The notes below the pieces were generated by a model, which was not told the DNA's origin, did no database searches, and saw only the letters and a list, made by a program, of their open reading frames with translations. 64,000 bases of DNA, taken from NCBI GenBank assembly GCA_028015205.1, contig CM051512.1, forward strand, positions 9,112,255 through 9,176,254, given 5' to 3'. This stretch comes from Mytilisepta virgata (taxonomy: Eukaryota; Mollusca; Bivalvia; Mytilida; Mytilidae). Below are positions 36,701-46,729 of this stretch, piece by piece; the stretch's first letter is position 1, and every line of letters starts with the position of its first letter. Position numbers and translations under genes: made by a program.

Positions 36701-39700
36701 GTATAAAGGTCATTGTGACTTCTGAATCTTTGAGCAAGACTAAAATTTAAGTATAGAAGTCAATGTGTTATACTAACTTTTGTTGTGGTGGCAGTCGGGG
36801 ACATCGGACATAATTCTGAAAGAGAACAACCTAAGTACGATGGCTTCCAAGTCTGGTTCAAATTACCCAGTGGTTTCAGACATAAAGATTTTACGACAAA
36901 CGGGATGACTTTGACTTTCCTATCGTCAACTTTCCATTTTTGAGCGGCAATATTCCAGAAGCGCCGGCGTATGGAGTATATATTTCACAACTCATACGTT
37001 ACTCCAGAGCTTGTGACATATACATTGACTTCCTGGAAAGAGCCCGGCGTCTGACAGAAAAGTTGCTCAGACAGGGGTACGTTACTCCTAAGCTGAAGTC
37101 ATTCTTATTAAAGTTTTATGGGCGTCATCATGACTTGGTTGACAGGTATGAAAAAACCGTTTCCCGTTTCCCAAATGAAAATGGACCTGTTCCATTGATA
37201 TTATCCCTTCCTCATACCGGATTTGACATGAGCAGCATGGCGGGTGTCCTGCAGGAAGTAGAGACTGCTTACTCTTCCGGAGCACCTGACTCTACCCTCG
37301 GTTTTTTGGTGGGGTCCATGTTGTTCATACGTTTTTAGTTTTTAATTGTAGTGCATGTATTGTTTTGGTCTTGTCTTCGTTGTTCTCCGGAGTTTGTCAG
37401 TTGGAACGATTTTTCTCTCCTTCGAATATCCCTTTGGTATTTCTTGACTTTACTTAAATGAATTATCCCATAGGATTCTTTGTTAAACTAAGTTTGGCTG
37501 TGGCAGCCATCCTGGTTGTCAGTCTGGGTCATCTAAGACATAATTCTTAAAGAGGACTATCTAAGGACCACTGCTATCACGTCTGGTTCCAATTGGTCAA
37601 GTGCTTTCACCCAATAACATTTTTAAATGAATTTTCCCATAGGGTCCTATGTTAAACTATGATCGGCTGTGGCGAACATATTACTTGACAGTCCAGGTCG
37701 TACGACATATTTTTGAAAGAAGACCATCTAAGGACCATTGCTGTTAAGTCAGGTTCCAATTGCCCCAGTGGTTTCAGACAAAAAGATTTTTTTTAGATTT
37801 TAACATAGGGTCCTATGTTAAAATAAGTTCTGCTGTGGCAGCCATCTTGGTTGACAGTCTAGGTATTGGGAAACATTTCTGAAACAGGACCATATAAGTG
37901 CCATGGCTTCCAAGTGTGGTTCAAATTGCCCCAGTGGTTTTCAGACATGAAGATTTTTAAATAAAATTTCCCATAGCATCCTATGTTAAACTAAGTTCAG
38001 CTGTGGCGGCCAACTTGGTTCACAGTATGGGTCATCGGACATAATTAATACAGAAGACCATTGCTAAATTTGGTGTACCAAGTCTAGTTCTAATTGGCTC
38101 AGTGGTTTCAGACAAAAAGATTTTTAAATGAATTTTCCCATACCGCCTTATGTTAAACTACGTTCAGCTTCTTAAAGAGGACCATCTAAGGACCATTGCT
38201 GCGAAGTCTGGTTCCTATGATTTTTTAAATGATTTTCCCATAGGGCCCTATGTTAAACTAAGTTTGGCTGTGACAGCCATCTTGGTTGACAGTCTGAGTC
38301 ATCGGACATAATTCTTAAAGAGCACCATCTTAGGACCATTGCTGCCAAGTCTGGTTCCAATTGGTCAAATGGTTTTAGACAAACAGTTAAAGGTTAAAAG
38401 TCCGGGTCATCGGACACAATTTTAAAGAGAAGCATCTAAGGAACATTGCTGGCAAGTCTGGTTACAATTGTTCGGGAATTCCGGACATAAATTTGGAAGG
38501 GGGCCACCCAAGAACCATTCCACCAAATTTTGGTACCAATTGGTCAAGTGGTTTCAGATATCTTTAAAGGAAAGTTTACGACGACGGACGACGGACGCCA
38601 AGTGATGGCAATAGCTCACGTGGCCTTTAAGGCCAGGTCAGCTAAAAATGCTGAAAAACAAATTCAAAATAAATCCCCAAAATATGCGGCCTTTCAAGAT
38701 GAAATACCACAGTAAACTGAACACTCTTTTACTTGATTATTTTATTTTTGCAAACAAATATGCAAAAGAAAAACGAATTTAATTTGCGACTACACGAAGA
38801 CCTGACAAAAAGCAATACAAAAATATAGTTTTTATCTACTTAACTGTTTAAAGTCAGCAAAGGTTCGAATATTATTCATTCAAAAACAAAAAGAATCTAT
38901 CTTCTATTGTTAAGATATTGTGTCAGTACATGTATATATATTTCTTTCTTTCATTGCAGTTAAAAATAATTTTTTCAATAGACAACATTTTACAAGATGC
39001 GATCATCTAAATTCCTTATCTGAAGCTCATGAATATAAATTCGAAAAGACGCTTATTGGCAAAAAAGGTTGGTATCTATGTTATTTATTTTACAGAGTTC
39101 ATATTATTCCAAATCGAAAATACGCTACCTTATATATGGACATAATGGCTGATGATGAAACCGCTAGAATTACTCCCCACATGTAGTTTGATCCGAAATT
39201 ATCTGTATATAAAAATAACACCACTCCAATTATAGAGAAGATCAATGCTATAATCTGTAACAGAAAAAGTCATGTATTTATAATGGAATAAGAAGAATCT
39301 ACCCTTTATTCTAAAGAAATTGTATCAGAATATGCCCCCTCATTTATTTTCTGTAAAATAATTTTAAATATGTTTAACCTATCAAGGGGGCGAAAACTAA
39401 AGGTAATCTGGTTCGATTATGGATTTCGTGTTGAATGACATTTATTAGAAAATATAGCATGTTTCATAAAAATTCTGGCATTAATGGTTTTTTTTACTTT
39501 AAAACATTCTCTCTTGAATTTATAGGTCAACAATATAACTACTGTGGACAGTTATGATTTTTTACACGATATACGATCCTTCCGTGCAATCTTATTAAAT
39601 AAAATTGTAGATCAATGATTAATTTGATTTTCGAATTAATTTTTTTAAAATTTTATTTGTAATGGTTCTGAAGGATTTTCTTGAGTTAGAATAAGTAAAT

Positions 39701-42524
39701 CAGTTTTTTTAACGGGCGATTAAATGATTAAAGCCTTATACTGGGCGACATTTTTGTTCGTTTTGGCAGCACTTCGTATCGATATATCATTGGAATTCCT
39801 ATGGGTAAAAACTGTGCTTCTCTTATTGTCGCCTTATTGCATATTATTATGAACATGAAGTAACTGCGTAATATTAATATATTATCAAAAATAAACTCGT
39901 AATTTAAAACAGTGGGAGTTGAACCTTTTCAGTAGAGGTTATTTTACAAGAACGGACAAACATGTTTTGTTTATTCCAACAATGATCAATTAAAACATTT
40001 GACATTTTTCGATTTTCATAAGTTTTGATCGTCAGAGGTTGCTCTGTCAAAGTATATTTATTCCTCCCTCAGAAACTTTATTATCAACAATGCTATTGCT
40101 AAAATGTACGTTTCCAGTGTAAATAGTATTCCATGGTATTCCTTCCAGTTCGACTTAATACAGTCGAACATGCTTGTGTCAAACTCTCTGAATTCGATGA
40201 CCGTTGATATGTCAAATTTAATGACGGAACCGAATTTTTGCCAAGTAATTCAAAGTAAATTCAACAGTGTTTATTCGAACAAGCTTCAGTCGAATACATC
40301 GGCTGTGTCGAACTTTTTTATACTCCCTAAATGAAAAGGTCGTATTATTTACCTGACAGAGTTAATTGATCAGATGAGTTTACTTCATATAATGTAGTTT
40401 TGACATTGATGTAAATGTGTTTTTTTTTCCATTTATCACATTTAAGAAATTAATCAAAAGACACACAGTTAAAACGTGAATTAACCATAGATTAAACAAA
40501 AGGCAAAAACTGAATAGGGAACTTCTCCACTGTGTCAGTCCCATTAAAACTAATCCAATGTATTAAGGTTTGTTATCTGAATTTATATGGTGAGTTTTGA
40601 TCTTTTATCGTGTTGATATTAGAAAATGCGACAATATGTAGATACGGAAACCTGTGAACAATTCTAATTTCGTTTATTACCTTGCCTATAGTTACTAACA
40701 TTGTTAATTATAGATTATATGAATCAATAACAAATAAATACGCACTGCTCCCACCTGAACAGAATGTTGATTTGTTCTGTCAAAAGTTTTTATGTTAGTA
40801 ATTAGTGTTTACAGATGGAAATTAAAATGTAAATTTAATCAAACAAATAGCAATTAATTCATTCGAAATGTAACGTTTTAATATTTGATTGAATAATGAT
40901 TTATAGGTACTTATCAACCCTTTTTGGGTGGAAGAAAACAAGAGTATGTTTATTTAAAAAACAATTCTTCAATTAAAACCTTTTGTCTACTTTCGGAATT
41001 TTCTTACTGATATTTGGTACACATTATGAGCCATGCTTTTAGAATATGGGGTAGACAAGGTTATTGAATATTTAAAACCATTGTTTCATGGTCTATTTGG
41101 TGTTTGTGTTGGGGGCCATTGCTGCTTGTTGAAGACCACATGATATACATTGTACATATAATCAATGTGTTTAATTTCATTTGAGGTTGTCATATTGACG
41201 GCTACCCCATATCTTTATATTATCATAGAAACTATTTATGTTTAATAAAAAAATATATTTAAATACAGTCATAGAAATAGATAAAAATACATATAATCAA
41301 TGTGTTAAATTTTACGTACGGTTGTCTTATTAAAGCTTACTCCATACTTATATATTTTTATAAGAACCATCAATGTGTAAGAATATATTTTAGTTTGATA
41401 CAAATTATAGGATTTAAAAAAAAACATAATACAAATAAAATAAAAGCAAATATAGAAGAATACATTTAATAAAACAAGACGAAAAGGAAATTGCTTTTGT
41501 CGAAGTGGACTACCTTATAATTGTTTTTCGTATGATATTGGAAAATGTTTCTCTTACCCTAACTGCAACAAATAATTCAAAGAGAACAATCCAGGACAGC
41601 ATGTAGAAGAAACTGTAATGTGTTGAGTATATAGCATATACGTCTGCAGCGTTGATAAAATTGGGATCTAATGCCCGGATGTAGGTGTAGATGGCGCCAG
41701 ACCAAAGTAAACAGAATAAGGCAGACTTCCCAATAAAGTGACTTAGCATAATTTCTCGGTGAGCAAATATCTGTAAGTGTTCCCTATAATACAGAAGAAA
41801 TAAAGCATGTGTTCCCATTCAAAAAACATTTTTTAAAGGTATAATATCCAAGCCAATACCTCCACCATTTTTGTCGGTAGTTGTTGAGATCATACAGAAA
41901 ATACTGACGTCACTATAAAAAATAAGTACATGGCCAATGATCCATGACATCATTAGGTCCAGTGGAGCTGACGTACTTACTACTGTATCATAACATTTTC
42001 CGACAATTGTCAGTTTCGGAACGATGCAAGTCAACTGCCTTACTCCTTATTTTTTAAGTCCGTGTTTTGTTAATTTTTTTCAGTTTTATAAATGATTCTT
42101 GTTGACTGATGGTTTTTTGTTTTGAAATTTTATTTTAATTTTATTAAGAGAGACAATTTTCGTTTCATTGGAAAATTTAAATGCATATTATTCGAACAAT
42201 ATTTTACATACATTTATAAATACAGACATACATACCTGATAGCATGTTTTGGTGAGTATGCTCCTTTAGAATAAATGTACAACATCAGCGTATACACCGG
42301 GTACATAAATACAAACCATGAAGTAGAAAAATACGTCACAAAATATGCAGCATTAAATTCACCATTGTAAGTACTTTGGGCAAGATAAGTGGCTGATACG
42401 GAAATGACAGCGATTAAGACAGATAAAAATATTCCACATCGTATCCGGTTTGATTTGTCGTGAATTTCACATAAACACTCTGAAATAAACACTGTAGCTG
42501 TACTTGTTTGGCTTGATTCTCCAT
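27513..42524 (-). CDS. SLC35F3/F4-like transporter, seven exons, 5' end missing
   Basis: Joined minus-strand exons in gene order: 42236-42524, 41558-41783, 39129-39254, 31919-31985, 30908-31030, 29515-29604, 27513-27715. Each border has AG/GT, and phases match at every junction (2, 0, 0, 1, 1, 1 bases carried over). About 374 residues give ten hydrophobic segments, the DMT/EamA fold. Conserved points against vertebrate SLC35F3/F4 are the LSWIVL run after membrane segment 4, the IYK end of exon 3 followed by VLFKK, and the IPW..CG motif in exon 5. SLC35F3 is reported to transport thiamine; for this protein the substrate is an inference. The first exon here starts mid-codon, so a further 5' exon must lie upstream, possibly beyond the duplicated region. 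I identified the family by recalled sequence similarity. Confidence 0.9.
27786..27962. repeat. 41-bp tandem repeat in the last intron
   Basis: About 3.5 copies of a 41-bp unit beginning agaacattgtcactattgtt. Outer copies are more diverged. It starts about 70 bp upstream of the acceptor of the last SLC35F-like exon, where it could affect branch-point spacing. Confidence 0.92.
27963..29510. other. Intron 6 sequence
   Basis: Mostly unique AT-rich sequence. It contains a 32-bp terminal stub of the RT element tail (28752-28783) and a ttttgtgctcttttatgt-type repeat fragment (29165-29260). Confidence 0.5.
28752..28783 (-). mobile_element. 32-bp 3' stub of RT element, subfamily 1
   Basis: taaaaaggacaaatatatct followed by aaggagcaatca is the reverse complement of the terminal word of subfamily 1. 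It is an extremely 5'-truncated insertion. Confidence 0.65.
29515..29604 (-). CDS. SLC35F-like, sixth exon (membrane segments 8-9)
   Basis: 90 bp between acceptor atctttgtag and donor gtaagt. It encodes YHVLMNYTIGLTYKI and FFGFGVALGIPICT. Split codons on both sides fit the neighbours (T+TT, C+AT). It matches the SLC35F3/F4 stretch that carries the conserved TYP and IPVNA positions, although the Pro is Lys here. Confidence 0.88.
29850..30195 (-). mobile_element. Retrozyme unit, decayed, in SLC35F-like intron 5
   Basis: Minus-strand copy of the unit at 6488-6837. Body words gtccttagatgggtttggct, cccttttggtcattttggca and gcatgttaggtcttcagcac are kept. One hammerhead (29858-29900) closes one end. 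At the other end only a stump (tgtgcacaaaattattttt) remains. It lies in the same sense as the host gene. Confidence 0.8.
29858..29902 (-). ncRNA. Hammerhead ribozyme, decayed cleavage site
   Basis: CTGATGA core (29888-29894 on plus as tcatcag), stem II gtcg-tgaat-cgat and GAAA are present. The stem III/cleavage part reads tgtgcaaattttttgc in place of tgtgcacatcttgtgc, so the cut site is lost. Confidence 0.75.
30368..30542. mobile_element. Small inverted-repeat element (MITE-like) in intron 5
   Basis: 21-bp perfect terminal inverted repeats (left ACCCTGCATACAGTTCTG..., right its complement ending 30542). Inside each end lies a second inverted pair built on ggatccgcggtaa / ttaccgcggatcc and atatccat / atggatat. 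It is almost wholly self-complementary. No clear target duplication was found. Confidence 0.8.
30908..31030 (-). CDS. SLC35F-like, fifth exon (membrane segments 7-8)
   Basis: 123 bp between acceptor tgtgttttag and donor gtaagg. It encodes LFSSVLMWPIVVALSL, a lumenal loop NTERISDTL and IPWPEVCGTALLFL. The IPW..CG motif aligns with the same motif in vertebrate SLC35F3/F4. Confidence 0.9.
31540..31640. repeat. Short inverted repeat
   Basis: gacctcgggct-aa-agccctcggtc forms a hairpin, flanked by a wider imperfect inverted pair (tatcatccctcgac / gatgatatcagggc). It sits next to a (TTTG)n tract at about 31430-31470 in intron 4. Confidence 0.6.
31800..31880 (+). mobile_element. Tail fragment of RT element, subfamily 2
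   Basis: gttctccggagtttgtcag ... ccctttggtatttgttgag tttactt matches the last ~80 bp of subfamily 2. It inserted antisense to the transporter, 39 bp from its fourth exon. Confidence 0.75.
31919..31985 (-). CDS. SLC35F-like, fourth exon (67 bp)
   Basis: Between acceptor aatttcag and donor gtattt. It encodes VLFKKFAGQPGFGKLSLFL + SVL with one base left over, which joins GT of the next exon as Gly. It matches the VLFK...G motif that links membrane segments 6 and 7 in SLC35F3/F4. It is too short for an ordinary open-frame search. Confidence 0.9.
32276..33165 (+). pseudogene. Penelope-like reverse transcriptase relic, subfamily 1
   Basis: Best RT copy in the window. From about 32276 it encodes IGIPMRTNCVPLLADLFLYS, then FRYIDDVLSL with the catalytic YIDD box, SYLDLFLEID, YDKRDDFNFPIVN and PAYGVYVSQLIR. 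Near 32715 the frame shifts; LLLSQKLLNQGF, FYGRHHELID and a stop follow in another frame (to 32898). The N-terminal RT motifs and any GIY-YIG endonuclease are absent. After the stop comes the conserved ~260-bp tail ending ggtatatttgtccttttt. I assign it to Penelope-like elements from motif style and hammerhead association; another non-LTR class is possible. Confidence 0.85.
33166..33570. other. Intron 3 spacer
   Basis: No gene. A short imperfect duplication of ttgcactccatgcaatac-like words follows the retroelement end. Confidence 0.4.
33575..33735 (+). mobile_element. Half retrozyme with mutated hammerhead
   Basis: Carries the 3' half of the retrozyme body (cccctttggtcattttggca) and a motif at 33657-33705. 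Here CTGATGA is CTAATGA and stem II is weakened (gtcg/caac), but GAAA, atg-tgca-cat and ttgtgc are intact. G5 to A is expected to abolish cleavage. Confidence 0.8.
34171..34207. repeat. Abutting poly-C and poly-A runs
   Basis: About 18 C followed by about 21 A at the place where other copies have gcaatcaaaaaacg. Replication slippage or a sequencing artefact is likely. Confidence 0.9.
34554..35330. mobile_element. Nested inverted-repeat DNA element in an RT relic
   Basis: The ends are inverted: GCCGTGTTATCGAAGATGTC (34554) against the complement of catcttcgttaacacagccc (35311-35330). Subterminal regions repeat cttaggat/atcctaag words. Flanks ctggt (34549-34553) and ctagt (35331-35335) suggest a 5-bp target duplication with one change. 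No transposase is recognised in its body. Confidence 0.78.
35400..36785. other. Intron 3 sequence with a decayed hammerhead relic
   Basis: AT-rich. The only recognisable part is a worn hammerhead at 36051-36096: cacaact(t)ct, then tcgac and GAAA are visible, but CTGATGA is gone. Confidence 0.5.
36790..38650 (+). repeat. Bivalve satellite-type array, ~167-bp units, with ACGG end (pearl/Helentron-like)
   Basis: Degenerate units carry cccatagggtcctatgtta, ctgtggcagccatcttgg, catcggacataattctt, aaggaccattgctg and gtggtttcagacaaaaag, starting near 37467, 37630, 37802, 37969, 38137 and 38238. A partial unit lies at 36790-36890. After the array comes gacgacggacgacggacgcc, then a conserved end with the hairpin ggcctttaaggcc (about 38619-38631). 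Array plus ACGG microsatellite plus 3' hairpin is the known plan of bivalve pearl/Helentron-derived elements. The unit resembles the ~160-bp BIV160-type satellite (recalled). A retroelement splits it at 36891-37460. Confidence 0.75.
36891..37460 (+). pseudogene. Penelope-like RT relic, subfamily 2, inserted in the satellite array
   Basis: Open from 36892 to the stop at 37336-37338 (149 codons). It encodes YDKRDDFDFPIVNFPFLSG, PAYGVYISQLIRYSRAC, KLKSFLLKFYGRHHDLVDRY and a subfamily-specific tail FPNENGPVPL...TGFDMSSMAG. The RT core with YIDD is missing (5' truncation). The non-coding tail runs to ggtatttcttgactttactt. Left flank cataaagatttt and right flank aaatgaatt rejoin into a normal satellite unit, which fixes both insertion borders. 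Confidence 0.88.
38660..39125. other. Intron 3, part next to third exon
   Basis: No recognised element. Plus-strand open frames here are antisense shadows of the third exon. Confidence 0.5.
39129..39254 (-). CDS. SLC35F-like, third exon (membrane segments 5-6)
   Basis: 126 bp (42 codons, phase 0 at both ends) between acceptor ctgttacag and donor gtagcg. It encodes IIALIFSIIGVVLFLYTDNF and MWGVILAVSSSAIMSIYK, matching the TYADGF...SASMSALYK stretch of vertebrate SLC35F3. Confidence 0.92.
39260..41555. other. Intron 2 sequence
   Basis: AT-rich, with no recognised transposon. A diverged local duplication of ~120 bp (41140-41260 with 41280-41395, sharing acatataatcaatgtgtt) is the only structure. 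Confidence 0.5.
41558..41783 (-). CDS. SLC35F-like, second exon found (membrane segments 3-4)
   Basis: 226 bp between acceptor ctgtattatag and donor gtaaga. It encodes EHLQIFAHREIMLSHFIGKS, then ALFCLLWSGAIYTYIRAL and YSFFYMLSWIVLFELFVAVR. The LSWIVL run is identical to vertebrate SLC35F3/F4. Confidence 0.93.
41790..42230. other. Intron 1 of the recovered gene
   Basis: About 450 bp, AT-rich, no recognised element. Confidence 0.5.
42236..42524 (-). CDS. SLC35F-like, first exon found (membrane segments 1-2)
   Basis: 289 bp between acceptor tactttattacag and donor gtatgt. It encodes a hydrophilic lead (GESSQTSTATVFISE), then IRCGIFLSVLIAVISVSATY and YFSTSWFVFMYPVYTLMLYI. It starts with two bases of a split codon, so it is internal. 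An ATG further up (42595-42597) would read through the (TTTA)n polypyrimidine tract, which I take as intron. Confidence 0.92.
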
Positions 42525-42546
42525 CTGTAATAAAGTAAACAACAAT

Positions 42547-42568
42547 AAATAAATAAATAAATAAATAA
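42547..42568. repeat. (AAAT)n microsatellite
   Basis: About five and a half AAAT units just upstream of the acceptor of the transporter exon, forming its pyrimidine-rich tract on the minus strand. Confidence 0.9.
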
Positions 42569-42839
42569 TACATACACAAAATCAAATGTATGATCATGTG
42601 CTATACCGATAGGTGTTACTTCAAATTTACAGTTAAAATTGCTAATATTTTGACAACTATTGTCACATGATCCCCTTAAACATTGTTGCATTCTTATTAA
42701 AATAATGTATATTTAATACTAATGTGATGAATTTTACTTGTATTTATATTGCTGTTCTTATTTATAACGGGGTGATATTATTTTTACCATTTGATTATGG
42801 CAATTATTACATTCATTTCACGAGAACATGTTGATGTGA

Positions 42840-43105
42840 TACGAATATGAACCCTGACTTGTAATAGACAGACACGCTGAACTGGAAGACGTATCACCCA
42901 GCCTTGACAAAGTATTCTGACGCCAAGCCGACCAGTCTGTTACTCTCACAACAAAATGCCGCGTGATTGGTGGATACTTTCAATTTCAAAGTCTTCAGTT
43001 GGACCTGGCCGAGGATCAAACTCGAGACCTTCCGCATTTGAAGCCGGAATACTACCTCACTGATGCGGTTGCAATGAACTAGACACACTGTGCTTGGTAT
43101 CAGTA
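42840..43105 (-). mobile_element. Second tRNA-derived SINE family
   Basis: Minus-strand reading has ggtctcgagtttgatcc (B box) near its start, after a tRNA-like head with tcagtgaggtagt, and runs to the gtgtctgtctattacaagtc region. A stub of its far end recurs at 53575-53620. It is distinct from the 11114-11358 family. Confidence 0.65.
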
Positions 43106-43141
43106 GAAATTTTGTTAGGTAAAATTCTTTGATAGCAATTT

Positions 43142-43187
43142 TGATGCACAAGATGTGCCCATTTCGTCGATTTACGACTCATCCTCG
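43142..43187 (-). ncRNA. Hammerhead relic lacking the 5' core
   Basis: Keeps GATGA, stem II gtcg-taaat-cgac, GAAA, a stem III variant (atgggcacat) and ttgtgc, but the CT of the core and the 5' strand of stem I are replaced. Retrozyme body words (gtggactcc, cagtggtaaaataaaatt) flank it. Not expected to cleave. Confidence 0.7.
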
Positions 43188-43189
43188 GA

Positions 43190-43865
43190 GTCCACCAGTA
43201 GCATCCTCGACACAGTGGTAAAATAAAATTCTCTGATACCAATTTTGACTGATTTGTTTTAAAAGTACATGTAACATGCAAGACAGGGGAGGCATGAAAT
43301 TTGAAAAAATTAATCCGTTTCTTCAAATTTTGTGAAAATAATTGTTTAAAACTCAAAATGTGACGATGAAAAAACAAATTTCATATAACCGGTGTTAATA
43401 AAGTTGTCGACTGGAGAAAACACGACGTGAACGTACAAATGCTTCCAAAAACATTCATACTTAAACATGTAGCGAAAACATTACGATCCGAATTGATAGA
43501 AAGGTCATTCCCTAGCAACATATTATGTGTGTCAAGTGGCAGCTTTAAGACAAAATCCAGTTGTATCCTCTCAGGATATTTGTTTGATATTGACATTTAT
43601 GAATTATTTGTTTGTTCTACTTAGTATATTTATTTGATTATCAATATCTTGTAAACATTTCTAATCAATGTACCCGGAGTTTTATTGGATTTAACATTGC
43701 TAATTTTGAGATTTTTAAAATTATAAAACAGAAACTCTCAAATATCATTTTCAATGGACAAGACATTTAAGAATTTAGCTACGAATTCAAAATCGTTATA
43801 CATATTATTGACACTCATCCTCTGTTATGATGAAGACATTCAAGTTTTGTGGACTTCAGCATATA
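43190..43865. other. Non-coding stretch
   Basis: Retrozyme-derived words to about 43245, then AT-rich sequence. Opposed ~70-codon open frames at 43381-43624 share DNA and have no recognisable domain. Confidence 0.4.
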
Positions 43866-43869
43866 TATC

Positions 43870-44010
43870 TAAATGTTGTGTTTTATTTTTCTGTGTTTAT
43901 TTGTTGTGTTTGTGGTTGTTCATTTGTCTTCTTGTCTTCCCGGGTTTGTCTGTCCTATGGATTACGTTTTTTTATTGCTCCTTAGGTATATTTGTCCTTT
44001 TTGACAATTC
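43870..44010 (+). mobile_element. Tail fragment of RT element, subfamily 1
   Basis: From ttttctgtgtttatttgttg through cttcccgggtttgtctgtcc to ccttaggtatatttgtcctt. A similar smaller piece is at 45345-45395 (gttttcagtgcttatttgtt). Confidence 0.8.
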
Positions 44011-44019
44011 AAATAGTTT

Positions 44020-45650
44020 ACGTCATGTCTGTTGTAAATGTAATGTTGCATTGATCATTCATAAACGTATTCCTTTAGTCACTATCAGTGCGGAATAAAC
44101 CACCATTATAAACATACTAAATGATATATATTTAATGTGTTTTCCGCTATAAAATTTATTTTTTTATGGTAAAATTATTTTTTTTTATAAAATGTATCGA
44201 TAGCCTTGCACTTCATGTTTGGGATTTCAGTTATATTTTGCTATAAAGAGGCTCTCTATTTTCCAGCATACCTTACATTGTGCCGTCACGTAAGTAGTTC
44301 CGACAAAAGTTCAAGTTTTATCACACATATGTACAATACAAGGTTTTGTATCGCATAGGTTGTATCGTCAGGTTTAAATTACGTATTTCTCAGTATTTCT
44401 AAGAAATACAAACAAAATTTGCGATAAAACATGTTCATTCAAAGCTGTTTCAGCGGATAATTTTGGAGTTTATATATTGGATCATTAGGTTTTTTTGTTG
44501 GTTATAGGTCATTTCTGATTATCTAATAGTGGCCTAAGATTCTTCTTATTCAGCTGTTAACTTTGTCTTATAAAGTGTTACTATGTCAATAAGGAAAATT
44601 AGTATGTTATCTCCCCTGACCATGTTATCCAAGGGAAAAAATTGTAATTATCTCCCGTTTGTCCCACGAATTACAATGACTATTTTATGATCTCTCCTGT
44701 GTAACTTGGGTAACTTGGGCATAAATGAATATATCTCGTTAATGTAAAAGTTAAATTTACTTTGTAGGAATCTCCAAATAAGGCAAATGAATCAAATTAA
44801 AACCTTTTGAAGTTGTGTTTATTTAATCATGTCTCAGTTATAATACATTTTTACTTTATAAATAAAAGCTAAGCGTTTATATTTGCAACAAATCATGACA
44901 TCTGCATCTTTGTATTATTTTATGAAAAACATATACGATCCATTGAAACATAAATATCATAATAAGATACCTAACATCTTTAATACAGCTTTTTGACGAT
45001 AAGCTTAATAATTGATAGGCATTTTGTTTCTCAGTGTATTGTAATAAAAAGTAATGATTTGTGATATTGCTACATTTTCATATTAAAGAAAACATGTCTG
45101 CGTTAAAGGCTTCCAGCGCCACCTGAGTGTTTTGTTGCCATATGTTTATTAGTTAGCAGAACTATCAGGTTTTTATGGTATGATAATCGTATCTTTAGTT
45201 TTTTTTACTTTAACTTCCTGGCCAAATTTTGTTCGAAAAGGTTATAAACACGTTAAAAATAAATTTGTACGAAAACATTTATTCATATATAATTTTATCA
45301 AATTTGTACGAAAATATTTATTCATATATAATTTTATCAAATTTGTTTTTTTAGTTTTCAGTGCTTATTTGTTGTGCTTGTGGTTGTTCTTTTTGTAATA
45401 TTTTAAACAGCAACATTTGCACAATCATCAGCCAGGGATCTCATTTAAGAAATACATTTCATAGAACTTTTTATTATAAATTAAAAGATGGTGTTAATCA
45501 TTGTTTGATTTATGATATGAACACTATAGAATCTAACTTTTGTAGCATTGTATAAAAACAAAACAAGGAAAAAACTTCTTTTTGTGTTCCATATTTTGGT
45601 AGACAGTAGTTTTTACTTTTAACAATTTCAGCGGTAAAATTGTCCTTTTT
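44020..45650. other. AT-rich stretch with a 39-bp duplication
   Basis: No gene. At 45261-45340 a 39-bp unit (aaatttgtacgaaaacattt...) is present twice in tandem. An RT-tail piece follows. Confidence 0.5.
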
Positions 45651-45654
45651 CTTG

Positions 45655-46320
45655 TATTGTCATACACTATATGAAGATGCGCAGTAAGGTTTTAGCATTT
45701 AGGTTTTCTCGATTGGGGAACACAGGGGTCGGATTTCGAAAAACTGCCAATTTAAAATTGTGACCTAAACTCCTCATTTTACAATGTATGCATTTTATTT
45801 CTAATCGGTTTCGTTCTACACAATATCCAGATGGGCAATAAGGTTTTAGAATTTTGATTTTCTTAAATTGGGGCAGACATGCGTCGAATTTTGAAAAAAC
45901 TATCAATTTACGCTTGTGACATGAACTCGTCTTTTGTTTTTCTATTTATGCATTTTATTTCCATACAGTATTATCAAACACCATATGCAAATGTGCAATA
46001 AGGTTTTAGATTGGGGTGCACAGGGGTTGAAATTTGAAATTTTAAATTTAAGCTTGTGAACTTAACTTCTCTTTCATTTTGCAATTTTTTCATTTTGCTT
46101 ATATATAGTATTCTCCTACACTATATTTAGTTACACAATAAGGATTTAGAATATCGATTTTTAAACCGGAGGCTCACGCAGGTCAAATTTCAAAAATTTT
46201 CAGTGTTATCTTGTGAACTAAGGTTTTTTCATTTTTCATTAGGTTTATTGATTTAATTTCTTTATAGAATGACTGCATTCTATTTTTGGATGGGAATAAT
46301 GTCTAATGTTTTTGACTATA
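45655..46320. repeat. Tandem array Z, ~155-bp units, copy 1
   Basis: Units share gcaataaggttttagaattt, ttttctaaattgggg, gtcgaatttcg and cttgtgacctaaact. Unit starts lie near 45675, 45830, 45991, 46134 and 46291. Unit variants occur in the same order in the second array (50565-51480). Confidence 0.88.
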
Positions 46321-46729
46321 GGTAAGTGGCCCAACTATTTACAGGTGGTGCGGGAATCATTGTCGAATCCGACACTACAGATTACTAGTTGTACATGCCA
46401 TTTGTGTGGAGACTAACCGAAGCATTTAATGAAGGATATTAGAAAAGATGCTTTTGCAATCACCTATCATGTAACCTACGCCCTCAGGCTAATTACATAT
46501 CCTGTTAAAGCTTCAAACATAGTACACGTAATATCAATGAGTATTTTGCACGCAAACCACAATAATAAGCTAATATCCACGAAATAATAACGACACAATA
46601 AGGATAATGGGGAAATACAAAAAAATCCAGTGACAGAATGAAAACTTCCCAACATGGAAAATCAACATATCTTACAACATATTAAAACGAAAAGCAACAA
46701 GTAATATTCTTAAATATGTATAACTAGTA

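Noticed and set aside
38920..39186. 88-codon plus-strand frame
   Set aside because: Antisense to the third SLC35F-like exon, whose minus-strand reading matches the family and has splice sites.
42214..42597. ATG at 42595-42597 as the start of the transporter
   Set aside because: It would translate a (TTTA)n tract that is a typical pyrimidine-rich acceptor, and the tactttattacag acceptor and matching phase of the family fit an internal exon.
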